DNA from: Actinophytocola sp963727495
Lineage (GTDB): Bacteria; Actinomycetota; Actinomycetes; Mycobacteriales; Pseudonocardiaceae
Assembly: GCA_963727495.1 (NCBI GenBank)
Contig: CAVSGQ010000006.1
Location: forward strand, 1,984,001-2,048,000
DNA length: 64,000 nt
Direction: 5' to 3'
A program made the position numbers and the translations under genes. Below are positions 8,050-16,029 of the stretch, one piece after another; within the stretch, counting starts at the first letter, position 1; every line of letters begins with the position of its first letter. The notes below the pieces were generated by a model, which had not been told where the DNA came from, did not search any database, and saw only the letters and a program-made list of their open reading frames with translations.

Positions 8050-8454
8050 ATGAGAGCATCCGGAACCTTCGAGGTCGCGGCGTTCGTCCCGACGGCCGTG
8101 ACCCCGGTCCCCGCGGTGGAGACCGGGACGCCGGTCGGCGTGTCCACCATGGAGAAGACCTACGCGGGCGAGGTGGCGGGCCGGTCCGCCACCCTGTTCA
8201 CCGCCGCGTTCGACCAGGCGAGCGGGGTCGGCACGTACGTCGCGATGGAGTCGTTCGAGGGCTCGCTGAACGGCCGCTCGGGCACCTTCAACTTCGCGCA
8301 CTCGGCCACGACGCGGGGCACCAACCGCGAGGCCGAGTTCTGCGTGATCGTGCCGTCCAGCGGCACCGGCGAGCTGGCCGGCATCACCGGCACCGGCACC
8401 GTGACGGTGGAGGAGGACGGCACGCACCGGGTCGCCTTCGACTACGAACTCTGA
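8050..8454 (+). CDS. DUF3224 domain-containing protein
   Basis: This 134-residue soluble protein matches DUF3224, a lipocalin-like or allene-oxide-cyclase-like beta-barrel family of unknown function. Markers are MRASGTFEVAAF, YVAMESFEGSLNGRSGTF and GTGELAGITGTGTV near the C-terminus. The ATG at 8050 is preferred over an in-frame upstream start at 8020 because homologous sequence begins at MRASGTF and a -10-like element sits seven bases before it. Confidence 0.8.
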   Translation: MRASGTFEVAAFVPTAVTPVPAVETGTPVGVSTMEKTYAGEVAGRSATLFTAAFDQASGVGTYVAMESFEGSLNGRSGTFNFAHSATTRGTNREAEFCVIVPSSGTGELAGITGTGTVTVEEDGTHRVAFDYEL

Positions 8455-8614
8455 GCCGCGTGCCCCGGCACGGGCCGGTTGCCGCGCGCCGGCCGGCCGT
8501 ACCCTCGGGTGGACGAGCAGGTCTCCGGGATAGCTCAGAACAAGGGCTATCGCACTGCGTCGAGGGGCGCAACCAGCCCACACGGACGAGAGCGGCCCGG
8601 TTGCCCCAACGCGA

Positions 8615-8853
8615 GAGGCGGTTCCGTTGGAGCGTGGCCGCCAGTGTCCAACGGTCGTTGGAGCTGGGTGCACGCGACACAACGCGGGAGGCGGTTCCGT
8701 TGGAGCGTGGCCGCCAGTGTCCAACGGTCGTTGGAGCTGGGTGCACGCGACACAACGCGGGAGGCGGTTCCGTTGGAGCGTGGCCGCCAGTGTCCAACGG
8801 TCGTTGGAGCTGGGTGCACGCGACACAACGCGGGAGGCGGTTCCGTTGGAGCG
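8615..8853. repeat. 73-bp tandem repeat, 3.3 copies, with palindromic core
   Basis: Identical 73-bp units start at 8615, 8688 and 8761. A 20-bp partial copy starts at 8834. Each unit holds the 16-bp palindrome TCCAACGGTCGTTGGA (first at 8647-8662) and the boundary sequence GAGGCGGTTCCGTTGGAGCG. The flanking 8455-8614 and 8854-9006 show no convincing gene. The array lies just upstream of the low-GC fic gene, so it may be a regulatory array or a scar of integration. Confidence 0.9.
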
Positions 8854-9006
8854 AGTGGCAACTTGCATGCTGACGAGGGCAGCAGGAGGCCAGTCGAATA
8901 CTTGAGTCTCGCCGATCTTCGGCGTGGGCTGTGTTCCAGTGAGTGCTGGCCCCACGCCGCAGCTCGGAGTCCAACGCAAACTGGGGAATCGTTGTATGCT
9001 GCGCCA

Positions 9007-10155
9007 GTGCAACCGGAGCTGTTCAAAGCGCCTGAATTTGGTCGAGCAACCAGAGAGCCTGGCAATAAGTGGGCCTTTTGGTACTTCGAGCCTGCGCCGA
9101 TACCGAGAAATATTGTCATGGAACCAAAGACGATTCTCGCACTATCGAAAGCCGACGGCGCTCTTGGTCGCCTCGCGGGCGTCGGCCGACTATTGAAAGA
9201 TCCATCTATTCTGGTGCAGCCGTACCTTACGCGCGAAGCTGTAGCAAGCTCCAGAATCGAAGGCACCGAAGCATCGTTGTCAGATGTCTTGAAGGCGGAA
9301 GCGGGAGGTGAAATCGCTCCGGACGACGAGATACAGGAAGTGCTCAATTATCAGAATGCCCTGCATGTCGGCATGGACCTGTTGCCGACCCTTCCGATCA
9401 GCGGACGTCTGATCAAGCGGGTACATGAAGTCTTGCTGTCCGGCGTTCGGGGTCAGGAGAAGCTTCCCGGAGAGTATCGACGGACTCCAGTCTGGATCGG
9501 CTCCCCGACCGACTCGCCCGATACCGCAACGTTCGTGCCGCCGCTCCCAGAGAGCCTGGGTGACGCCCTCAGCGACTGGGAAAAGTTCGTCAACGAGGAG
9601 CAATCGCTTCCGACCTTGGCGACGTGCGCCCTAATGCACTATCAATTCGAGACCATCCACCCATTCCTGGATGGAAATGGCCGAATCGGACGCCTCTTGA
9701 TCATCCTCCTTCTCATGGAGCAAAAGATCCTCGAACTTCCGCTTCTATACGTAAGTGCTTACATGGAAGATAACCGCCGCGAATACTATGACCGCCTGCA
9801 AGCCGTAAGGGAGCGAGGAGAAATCCAGGAATGGATGCAGTTCTTTTTTACCGCAGTCTATCGGCAGGCTGTTGATGCGGAGTCTCGCGCAGGCACGCTT
9901 GTAGAGTTGCGTGAGACGTATCGTGAAACCCTCAAGGGAAGCAAGAGTCGAGCGCAAGAAGTTGTCGATCTCTTCTTTTCGAATCCGTTCGTTACAGCCA
10001 AACGTGTAGAGACGGAACTGAAAGTCACAAATCAAGGGGCCCGCAATCTCGTTGAATCATTGGAGCGCAGAGGGATTCTGACCAGGCTTGGACCGTTGGG
10101 GCGCGCCAATCGCTATTACTGGGTCGCCGACGAGGTGCTCCAGGCCATCATGTAA
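9007..10155 (+). CDS. Fic family protein with N-terminal inhibitory motif and C-terminal winged helix
   Basis: This 382-residue Fic/DOC protein probably transfers AMP from ATP to a protein hydroxyl. The catalytic loop HPFLDGNGRIGR spans residues 218-229 and has every consensus position. An N-terminal Fic_N region carries the inhibitory helix S81-SRI-E85-G86, matching [S/T]xxxE[G/N] placed before the Fic core (class II autoinhibition). The last about 70 residues form a winged-helix-like segment (AKRVETELKVTNQGARNLVE, RRGILTRLG). The GTG start follows GCGCCA. Base composition is much lower in GC than all neighbours and many codons end in A or T, which suggests horizontal transfer. The target is unknown. 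Confidence 0.9.
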   Translation: MQPELFKAPEFGRATREPGNKWAFWYFEPAPIPRNIVMEPKTILALSKADGALGRLAGVGRLLKDPSILVQPYLTREAVASSRIEGTEASLSDVLKAEAGGEIAPDDEIQEVLNYQNALHVGMDLLPTLPISGRLIKRVHEVLLSGVRGQEKLPGEYRRTPVWIGSPTDSPDTATFVPPLPESLGDALSDWEKFVNEEQSLPTLATCALMHYQFETIHPFLDGNGRIGRLLIILLLMEQKILELPLLYVSAYMEDNRREYYDRLQAVRERGEIQEWMQFFFTAVYRQAVDAESRAGTLVELRETYRETLKGSKSRAQEVVDLFFSNPFVTAKRVETELKVTNQGARNLVESLERRGILTRLGPLGRANRYYWVADEVLQAIM

Positions 10156-10362
10156 AGCCTCAGCCAGCAGAGGTAGCCGGCGATGACGCCCTCATCCGCC
10201 GCACCACTGTTGACCCCCGCGAAAGCGGCCCGGTCGTGACGGTGCCTGCCAAGCGGACGCTCGTAGCTCAGCCGACGTAGTCCACGCCGAGAGCCGAGCC
10301 ATGTCAGTCGACAAAGGATCCGCTGAGCCCGTCCATGGGTCATTGGATGCCGCCCAGCAAAG

Positions 10363-10412
10363 AAAGACGGCGCCGACCGACGGAAGCGATTTCCGCTGGT
10401 CAGCGCCGCTTT
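10363..10412. terminator. Hairpin terminator between fic and sodN
   Basis: Imperfect arms AAAGACGGCGCCGACC and GGTCAGCGCCGCTTT enclose an inner GGAA/TTCC stem in the gap between convergent genes. The remaining 10156-10362 shows nothing certain. Confidence 0.6.
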
Positions 10413-10425
10413 CGAGGCTCTGAGG

Positions 10426-10833
10426 TCAGCCCTGCTTGGTCTCCCAGAAGATCTTGTCGATCTCGGCGATCTGGTCCAGGAGCTCCTGGCCCTTGGCGGG
10501 GTCCATGGAGCCCTTGGTGCCGGACGCGCCGGCGGCCTTGGTGGCCTTGTTGAACAGCTCGTGCAGCTGCGGGTACTTCTCGAAGTGCGGCGGCTTGAAG
10601 TAGTCGGTCCACAGCACCCACAGGTGGTGCTTCACGAGCTCGCTGCGCTGCTCGGCGATCATGATCGCGCGCGTCCGGAACTCCGGGTCCTCGTTGTCCT
10701 GGTACTTCTGCTGGATGGCCTTCACCGACTCGGCCTCGATGCGGGCCTGCGCCGGGTCGTACACGCCGCAGGGGAGGTCGCAGTGTGCGGTGGCCTCGAG
10801 GCGTGGGCCGAGAATGCGCGACAGGAGTCGCAT
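10426..10833 (-). CDS. sodN: Nickel superoxide dismutase
   Basis: This 135-residue precursor of the cytoplasmic Ni-SOD converts superoxide to peroxide and oxygen. A 16-residue leader ends at TA before H17. Cleavage there makes H17-C18-D-L-P-C22-G-V-Y, the nickel hook, with ligands His1, Cys2 and Cys6 of the mature chain. The four-helix body follows (EAESVKAIQQKYQDNED, HHLWVLWTDYFKP). A ribosome site AGGAGG precedes the ATG. Divergent sodX encodes the protease needed for leader removal. Confidence 0.96.
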   Translation of the reverse strand: MRLLSRILGPRLEATAHCDLPCGVYDPAQARIEAESVKAIQQKYQDNEDPEFRTRAIMIAEQRSELVKHHLWVLWTDYFKPPHFEKYPQLHELFNKATKAAGASGTKGSMDPAKGQELLDQIAEIDKIFWETKQG

Positions 10834-10884
10834 CTTTCCTCCTGAACAGGTTGACGCTCCGACTGTTTGGACACTACCCCCGGC

Positions 10885-11235
10885 ATGCTTGTTCAAACGA
10901 CGGAGGTGATCGGACTGCACCGGCTCGGGCGGCTGCCGTACCGGCGGATCCGGGTGCGCGGACCCTCGATGTCGCCCACCCTCAGGGATGGCGACGTCGT
11001 CCTCGCGCGCCGGGGGCGGCGTGTGCGGGCAGGCGATGTGGTGGTCGTCACGTGGGCGGCGCGGCCCGGCCAGCTCTCGATCAAGCGCGCGGTCCGGCCG
11101 GACGGCGACGGCTGGTTCGTCACCGGCGACAACGCGCGCGCCTCGACCGACTCCCGTGAGCTCGGCGCCGCCGCCGTGCACGGGGTTGTCCGGTGGCGGA
11201 TCTGGCCGCGTCCGCGCCGGCTACGGGGCGCGTAA
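10885..11235 (+). CDS. sodX: SodX, S26-type maturation protease for nickel SOD
   Basis: This signal-peptidase-like S26 protease of 116 residues lacks a membrane anchor. Catalytic Ser is S28 in GPSMSPTL and catalytic Lys is K67 in SIKRAV; the box FVTGDN follows. In this family it trims the SodN leader to expose the nickel-binding histidine. A TTG at 10867 is in frame, but the ATG fits the family better. It is divergent from sodN with 51 bp between start codons, so both promoters must overlap. Confidence 0.9.
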   Translation: MLVQTTEVIGLHRLGRLPYRRIRVRGPSMSPTLRDGDVVLARRGRRVRAGDVVVVTWAARPGQLSIKRAVRPDGDGWFVTGDNARASTDSRELGAAAVHGVVRWRIWPRPRRLRGA

Positions 11236-11820
11236 CCGCTGGTAGTGCGCCTGGCAGTCCGCGTACTCCGGCAGCATGCCCGCCGCCCGGGCCTCCGCGA
11301 GCGACGGCGCCGCGCCGTCCTTGTCCGACAGGACCGCCTCGACCGCCGGCCAGGGCAGGCCGAGCGCGGGGTCCAGCGGGTCGATCGCGTGCTCGCGCCC
11401 GGGGTTGTAGCCGGTCGAGCACAGGTAGGCGATCACCGTGTCGTCCTCGAGCGCCATCATCCCGTGCGCCAGACCCTCGGGCACGTACACCGCGCGGAAC
11501 TCGACCGGGTCCAGCCGCACCGCGTCCCACCTGCCGAACGTCGGGGAGCCCACCCGGATGTCGACCACGACGTCGAGCAGCGAACCCTGCGGGCAGTACA
11601 CGTACTTCGCCTGGCCGGGCGGCACGTCGGCGTAGTGCAGGCCGCGGATCACCCCGCGCCGCGACTGGCTGTGGTTGGTCTGCGCGAGCCGCAGCGGATG
11701 CCCCACGGCCTTGAGGAACGTCTCCTCCTCGAACGGGCAGACGAACAGCCCGCGGGTATCGGGGAACACCCGCGGGCGGAACTCGAACGCGCCGGGCACC
11801 GCCAGCTCCCGTACCTCCAT
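11221..11820 (-). CDS. dTDP-4-dehydrorhamnose 3,5-epimerase family protein
   Basis: This cupin-fold epimerase of 199 residues resembles RmlC, which epimerises dTDP-4-keto-6-deoxyglucose for rhamnose or other deoxysugars. Markers are NHSQSRRGVIRGLHY (catalytic His region), VPPGQAKYVYCPQGSLLDVVVD, and VPEGLAHGMMALEDD followed by YLCSTGYNP. No other rml genes are nearby, so it may serve a scattered cell-wall sugar pathway. An in-frame GTG nine bases upstream is an alternative start. It overlaps the sodX 3' end by 15 bp. Confidence 0.88.
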   Translation of the reverse strand: MEVRELAVPGAFEFRPRVFPDTRGLFVCPFEEETFLKAVGHPLRLAQTNHSQSRRGVIRGLHYADVPPGQAKYVYCPQGSLLDVVVDIRVGSPTFGRWDAVRLDPVEFRAVYVPEGLAHGMMALEDDTVIAYLCSTGYNPGREHAIDPLDPALGLPWPAVEAVLSDKDGAAPSLAEARAAGMLPEYADCQAHYQRLRAP

Positions 11821-12037
11821 GTGACGCACAGTACTGGCCCCGCACGGCCGGGCCCCACCGCGGACCTGTCACACTGTGAGGACCGCAGCGTCCGCGGCGG
11901 CCCGCCAACCATCGGTGGGCGGCCGACCGGCCGGCAACGTTCATGGCGTCGACATCACCCGATCGACGCTCGATCACGCCGAGATCAGGCGGGGCTACCT
12001 TTTCGCATTCCCCGCTTTGGCCCGTTGGAGGGACGCA

Positions 12038-13234
12038 ATGACCACCGTGAACGACCCGCTCGTGCAGCCCGACCTGACAACACCCGTCACCGACGACGAG
12101 ATCTTTCGCGCCCACGAGGGCGGCAAGCTCGACGTCGCGGTGACCAGGCCCATCGCCGACCCGCGCACGCTCTCGATCGTGTACACGCCGGGTGTCGCCA
12201 AGGTCAGCCGCGCGATCGCCGAGGACGCCGAGCTCGCCAAGCGGTACACCTGGACCAGCCGCCTCGTCGCCGTGGTCAGCGACGGGACCGCGGTACTCGG
12301 TCTCGGCGACATCGGCGCCCGGGCCGCGCTGCCGGTCATGGAGGGCAAGTCCGCGCTGTTCAAGACGTTCGGCGGGCTGAACTCGATCCCGCTGGTGCTC
12401 GACACCACCGACGTGGACGAGATCGTGGAGACGCTGGTCCGGCTGCGCCCGTCGTTCGGTGCGGTGAACCTCGAGGACGTGGCCGCGCCGCGCTGCTTCG
12501 AGCTCGAACGCCGGCTCATCGAGGCGCTGGACTGCCCGGTCATGCACGACGACCAGCACGGCACCGCGATCATCCTGCTGGCCGCGCTGCGCGGCGCGAA
12601 CGCGGTGCTCGACCGCCCGATCGCCGACGAGCGGATCGTCATCGCGGGTGCCGGCGCGTCCGGCGTGGCCTGCGCGAACTTCCTGCTCTCCGCCGGCGCC
12701 GGGGACGTCGTGGTGCTCGACTCGCGGGGCATCATCCACGCCGGCCGGGACGGGCTGAACCCGGTCAAGGCCGAGCTCGCGACCCGCACCAACACCGCCG
12801 GGCTGCGCGGCGGCCTGGCCGATGCCCTGGACGGCGCGGACGTGTTCGTCGGGCTGTCCGGCTCGACCGTGCCGGAGGACGTGATCTCGAGGATGGCGCC
12901 GAAGTCCATCGTGTTCGCCCTGTCGAACCCAGACCCGGAAATTCACCCGGACGTGGCACGCCGGCATGCCGCGATCGTGGCCACCGGACGCAGCGACTTC
13001 CCGAACCAGATCAACAACTCGCTGGCCTTCCCCGGTGTGTTCCGCGGTGCGCTGGACGCCGGGGCCCGCCGCATCACCGAGCGGATGAAGATGGCCGCCG
13101 CGGACGCCATCGCGGCCGTCGCCGCGGAGGACCTGTCCGCCGACTACATCGTGCCGAGCGGCGTCGACCCCCGCGTCGCGCCCGAGGTCGCGGCGGCGGT
13201 CGCACAGGCTGCCAGGGAGGACGGGGTAGCCTAG
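12038..13234 (+). CDS. NAD(P)-dependent malic enzyme
   Basis: This 398-residue enzyme makes pyruvate and CO2 from malate. The short bacterial form shows SIVYTPGVAKVSRAIAED, the metal-binding segment VNLEDVAAPRCFELE and HDDQHGTA. It also has the Rossmann motif GAGASGVACANFLL and a late NQINNSLAFPGVFRGALDAGA. Cofactor choice was not deduced. The ATG is preceded by GGAGGG at a good distance. It sits alone with about 215 bp of promoter region upstream, in which I saw no clear operator. Confidence 0.93.
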   Translation: MTTVNDPLVQPDLTTPVTDDEIFRAHEGGKLDVAVTRPIADPRTLSIVYTPGVAKVSRAIAEDAELAKRYTWTSRLVAVVSDGTAVLGLGDIGARAALPVMEGKSALFKTFGGLNSIPLVLDTTDVDEIVETLVRLRPSFGAVNLEDVAAPRCFELERRLIEALDCPVMHDDQHGTAIILLAALRGANAVLDRPIADERIVIAGAGASGVACANFLLSAGAGDVVVLDSRGIIHAGRDGLNPVKAELATRTNTAGLRGGLADALDGADVFVGLSGSTVPEDVISRMAPKSIVFALSNPDPEIHPDVARRHAAIVATGRSDFPNQINNSLAFPGVFRGALDAGARRITERMKMAAADAIAAVAAEDLSADYIVPSGVDPRVAPEVAAAVAQAAREDGVA

Positions 13235-13296
13235 GCACCGGCGGGAAGATCTGCGGCTGCGCCATACCCGCCGGCATGCGGGCGAGAGGATGGCGT

Positions 13297-15864
13297 GTGG
13301 CCGAGCATGTCATGCGTGTCGGCCTGCCCTTCACCGAAATGCGGGCGGGCGAGTTAGGCATGCCCTCGTTCGATCCCGCCGACATCGAGCCCCCGCTGAT
13401 CGACCACGTCGCCACGGACTCGGCAGGGCGCTTCCCGCTGGTCGAGGCCGAGGATCTGGCCGAGCTCGGCCTGTGGAGCGTGGACGTCGAGGCGGGTGAG
13501 GTCTACTTCTCCTACGGGCTGCGGGCGCTGTGCGGACTCCCCGAGGACTGCACGGTCACCGACGCCATCCGCATGGTGCACGTGGCCGACCGTCCGCTGC
13601 TCGCCGGGTTCCGGACCGGCCTCTACACGCCGGACGGGCAGTCCACCGAGGTCGAGGTGCGCGACGCGAGCGGCGAGCGCACGTTCCAGATCCGCGCCCG
13701 CTCCGACACCGACGGCGGCGGCAAGGTGGTGCGCATCCGCGGCATCGTCCAGGACGTCAGCCGCTACCGCGAGTTCGAGCGGCGGGCCAGCCAGGACCGC
13801 AGGCTGTTCGGCGACGCGCAGCAGGTCGCCCGGCTGGGGACCTGGGAGTGGAACACGGCGACCGGCGAGTGCGTCTGGTCGTCGATGCTCTACGAGCTGT
13901 TCGCGGTCGAGCCGGGCACGCCGATCACCTACACCGACTACCTGACCTTCGTGCACCCCGACGACCGCGGCTGGGTCGACGAGCGCTGGCGGGATCTGGC
14001 CGCCAGCGGCGCGCCGGTCGAGGCCGAGCACCGGGTGGTCCGGCCGGACGGCGCGCGCCGGGTGTTCCGCTGCCGCGGCGCCGCGCTGGACCGCGGCGGC
14101 AAGATCATGATCGGCACCGCGCAGGACGTCACCGAACAGCGCTCCACCGAGACCCGGATGATGCGCTCCAGCCAGCGGTTCAGCGACCTGGTCGCCATCG
14201 CGCCGGTCGGCATCGGCCTGTTCGACGAGGCGGAGCTGCTGGTCGACGCGAACGAGGCGCTGTGCAGGCTGCTCGAGCTGGACCTCGACCGGCTGCGCGG
14301 GATGTCCGCCACGCAGCTCGCCCACCCCACCGACCGCGCGGAGTCGCTGCTCAGCACGCGCGAGCACCGCCGGCACGCGCGCGTCCCCGCGGACCTGCGG
14401 GCCGGGCAGCGGGTGCTGGTCACCGCGTCCGGCAAGGCCGTGCACTGCGAGCTGAGCGTCACCGAGTCGGTCGCCGACGACGGGCAGCGGTTCTGGCTGG
14501 TCGTGTTCTCCGACGTCACCGACCGGCGCCGGGCGGCCGAACGGCTGCGCTACCAGGCCACCCACGACGAGCTGACCGGCCTGCCGGGGCGGGCCGCGGT
14601 CAACGAGCTGCTCGACCGGCTGCTCGGCGGCCCGGACGCGGACAGCGTGGCGCTGCTGTGGTGCGACGTGGACAACTTCAAGCGGGTCAACGACTCGCTC
14701 GGCCACGACGTCGGCGACGAGCTGATCGCCGCGCTGGCCCGGCGGCTGGAGCGCGGGCTGCCGCCGTCGTGCACGCCGACGCGGATGTCCGGCGACGAGT
14801 ACGTGATCATCTGCTCGGACGTGCACGAGGTCGGCGGGGTCGAGGCACTGGCCAACCGGGTGGCCCGGCTGCTGCGGACCGCGGTGCCCGTCCGGGGCCA
14901 GCTGCTGCGGGTGTCCGCGACGATCGGCGCCGCGGTGCCCAGCGGCGCCGACACCTCCGCCGCCGACCTGCTGCGCTTCGCCGACGCGGCCATGTTCGAC
15001 GCCAAGCGCCGCGGTGCCGGGCGGGTGTCGCTGGCCGACGCCGAGCTGATCCGCAGCGCGAACAGCCAGATGCTGCTCGAGGGGCAGCTGCGCGACGCCA
15101 TCGCCAACGACGGGCTGGTGCTGCACTACCAGCCGGTGGTCGGGCCGGACGGCACCGTGCTGTCGGCCGAGGCCCTGGTGCGCTGGCCGCACCCGGAGCG
15201 CGGGCTGCTCGGGCCGGGGGAGTTCCTGCCGGTCGCCGAGCAGGGCGACATGCTGCGCGAGCTGGACCGCTGGGTGCTGCGGACCGCGCTGTGCGAGGCG
15301 GCGACGTGGCCGCTGCTGGCCGGCGGCGTGCTCGGCGGCGGGCCGGGCGTCGCGGTGAACCTGTCCGGGCTGGTGCCGGGCGACCCGGAGTTCGTCGAGC
15401 TGGTGGCCGCGGCGGTGGCCGGCTCGGGCATCTCCTGGGACCGGGTGGTCCTCGAGCTCGTCGAGACCAGCCTGATCGACCTGCCGTCGCGCACCCGGGA
15501 GACGATGGCCGAGGTCGCCGACCGCGGGGTCCGGTTCGCGGTCGACGACTTCGGCACCGGGTACTCCTCGCTGGCCCGGCTCAAGGAGCTGCCGGCGCAG
15601 ATCATCAAGATCGACCGCGCGTTCGTGTCCGGCGTGGCGACCGAGGCCGCCGACTTCGCCGTGGTCCGCGCGCTGGTCGACATGGCCCGCGCGATGGGCC
15701 GCTCGTGCGTCGCGGAGGGCGTGGAGAACGAGTCGCAGTTCCACGTGCTGCGCAGCTTCGGTGTCGAGGCCTACCAGGGCTGGCTGCTGTCCCAGCCGCT
15801 GCCGTCCGCCGAGTTCCGCGAGCTGCTGCGGACCGGCCCGGTGCACATCCCGACCGGCTCCTGA
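13297..15864 (+). CDS. PAS-GGDEF-EAL cyclic-di-GMP signalling protein
   Basis: This cytoplasmic protein of about 855 residues has two or three PAS-type sensor domains (residues about 40-420), then GGDEF, then EAL. The GGDEF signature is altered to SGDEY at residues 498-502, so cyclase activity is doubtful. The EAL domain keeps E625-A-L in SAEALVRW plus VDDFGTGYSSL and IKIDRAFV, so it probably hydrolyses c-di-GMP. The GTG start at 13297 was chosen because GAGAGGA lies seven bases before it; ATGs at 13276 and 13312 lack one. The frame stays open far upstream by chance over the malic enzyme gene. Confidence 0.88.
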   Translation: MAEHVMRVGLPFTEMRAGELGMPSFDPADIEPPLIDHVATDSAGRFPLVEAEDLAELGLWSVDVEAGEVYFSYGLRALCGLPEDCTVTDAIRMVHVADRPLLAGFRTGLYTPDGQSTEVEVRDASGERTFQIRARSDTDGGGKVVRIRGIVQDVSRYREFERRASQDRRLFGDAQQVARLGTWEWNTATGECVWSSMLYELFAVEPGTPITYTDYLTFVHPDDRGWVDERWRDLAASGAPVEAEHRVVRPDGARRVFRCRGAALDRGGKIMIGTAQDVTEQRSTETRMMRSSQRFSDLVAIAPVGIGLFDEAELLVDANEALCRLLELDLDRLRGMSATQLAHPTDRAESLLSTREHRRHARVPADLRAGQRVLVTASGKAVHCELSVTESVADDGQRFWLVVFSDVTDRRRAAERLRYQATHDELTGLPGRAAVNELLDRLLGGPDADSVALLWCDVDNFKRVNDSLGHDVGDELIAALARRLERGLPPSCTPTRMSGDEYVIICSDVHEVGGVEALANRVARLLRTAVPVRGQLLRVSATIGAAVPSGADTSAADLLRFADAAMFDAKRRGAGRVSLADAELIRSANSQMLLEGQLRDAIANDGLVLHYQPVVGPDGTVLSAEALVRWPHPERGLLGPGEFLPVAEQGDMLRELDRWVLRTALCEAATWPLLAGGVLGGGPGVAVNLSGLVPGDPEFVELVAAAVAGSGISWDRVVLELVETSLIDLPSRTRETMAEVADRGVRFAVDDFGTGYSSLARLKELPAQIIKIDRAFVSGVATEAADFAVVRALVDMARAMGRSCVAEGVENESQFHVLRSFGVEAYQGWLLSQPLPSAEFRELLRTGPVHIPTGS

Positions 15865-15904
15865 ACGCCGAAAACCGGTGGCACCCGCCGGATACGCTGG
15901 GTTC

Positions 15905-15952
15905 ATGACGACCTGCCGGAACACCATGATGCCCCGCGTCCGGGGCTGCTGA
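15905..15952 (+). CDS. Putative Met-rich leader peptide upstream of metS
   Basis: This 15-codon ORF encodes MTTCRNTMMPRVRGC and ends with TGA. Methionine codons 8 and 9 are adjacent, and the ORF begins six bases after a -10-like TACGCT (15893-15898), so the mRNA may start at its ATG. It precedes a methionyl-tRNA synthetase by 77 bases that can fold into competing hairpins. This arrangement is that of a translated attenuator. It is inferred from sequence only. Confidence 0.55.
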   Translation: MTTCRNTMMPRVRGC

Positions 15953-16024
15953 GTCGTCGTCTTCCTTCCTTGCCAGGCCCGCGATCTTCGGGGCCCCGGC
16001 AGGGGATCGGAGCCCCGCCGGAGG
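15931..16024 (+). promoter_or_regulatory. Predicted attenuator hairpins controlling metS
   Basis: Three stems are visible. GCCCCG/CGGGGC with a 4-nt loop (15931-15946) covers leader codons 9-14. GGCCC/GGGCC spans 15976-15995. CCGGC/GCCGG (15996-16021) includes an inner GGGG/CCCC and ends within the ribosome site GGAGG at 16020-16024. GCCCCG recurs at 16012-16017, so CGGGGC at 15941-15946 could pair with either copy. A ribosome stalled on Met-Met would cover the first copy and favour the pairing that frees the ribosome site. Confidence 0.5.
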
Positions 16025-16029
16025 TTCCG

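Noticed and set aside
8615..8853. Possible CRISPR array
   Set aside because: Units are contiguous and identical with no unique spacers, and there are no cas genes.
8479..9006. Upstream extension of the fic frame through the 73-bp repeats (558-codon ORF)
   Set aside because: The extra segment is only translated repeat DNA; the Fic_N homology starts shortly after the GTG at 9007.
10116..10343. Minus-strand 75-codon ORF with WLGSRRGLRRLSYERP, reminiscent of an IS5-type transposase C-terminus
   Set aside because: Similarity is too short and vague to support a mobile-element call, though it would fit an acquired fic region.
11245..13296. Long open frame preceding the PAS-GGDEF-EAL gene
   Set aside because: It overlaps the malic enzyme in another frame and shows no family motifs; the real start is near 13297.
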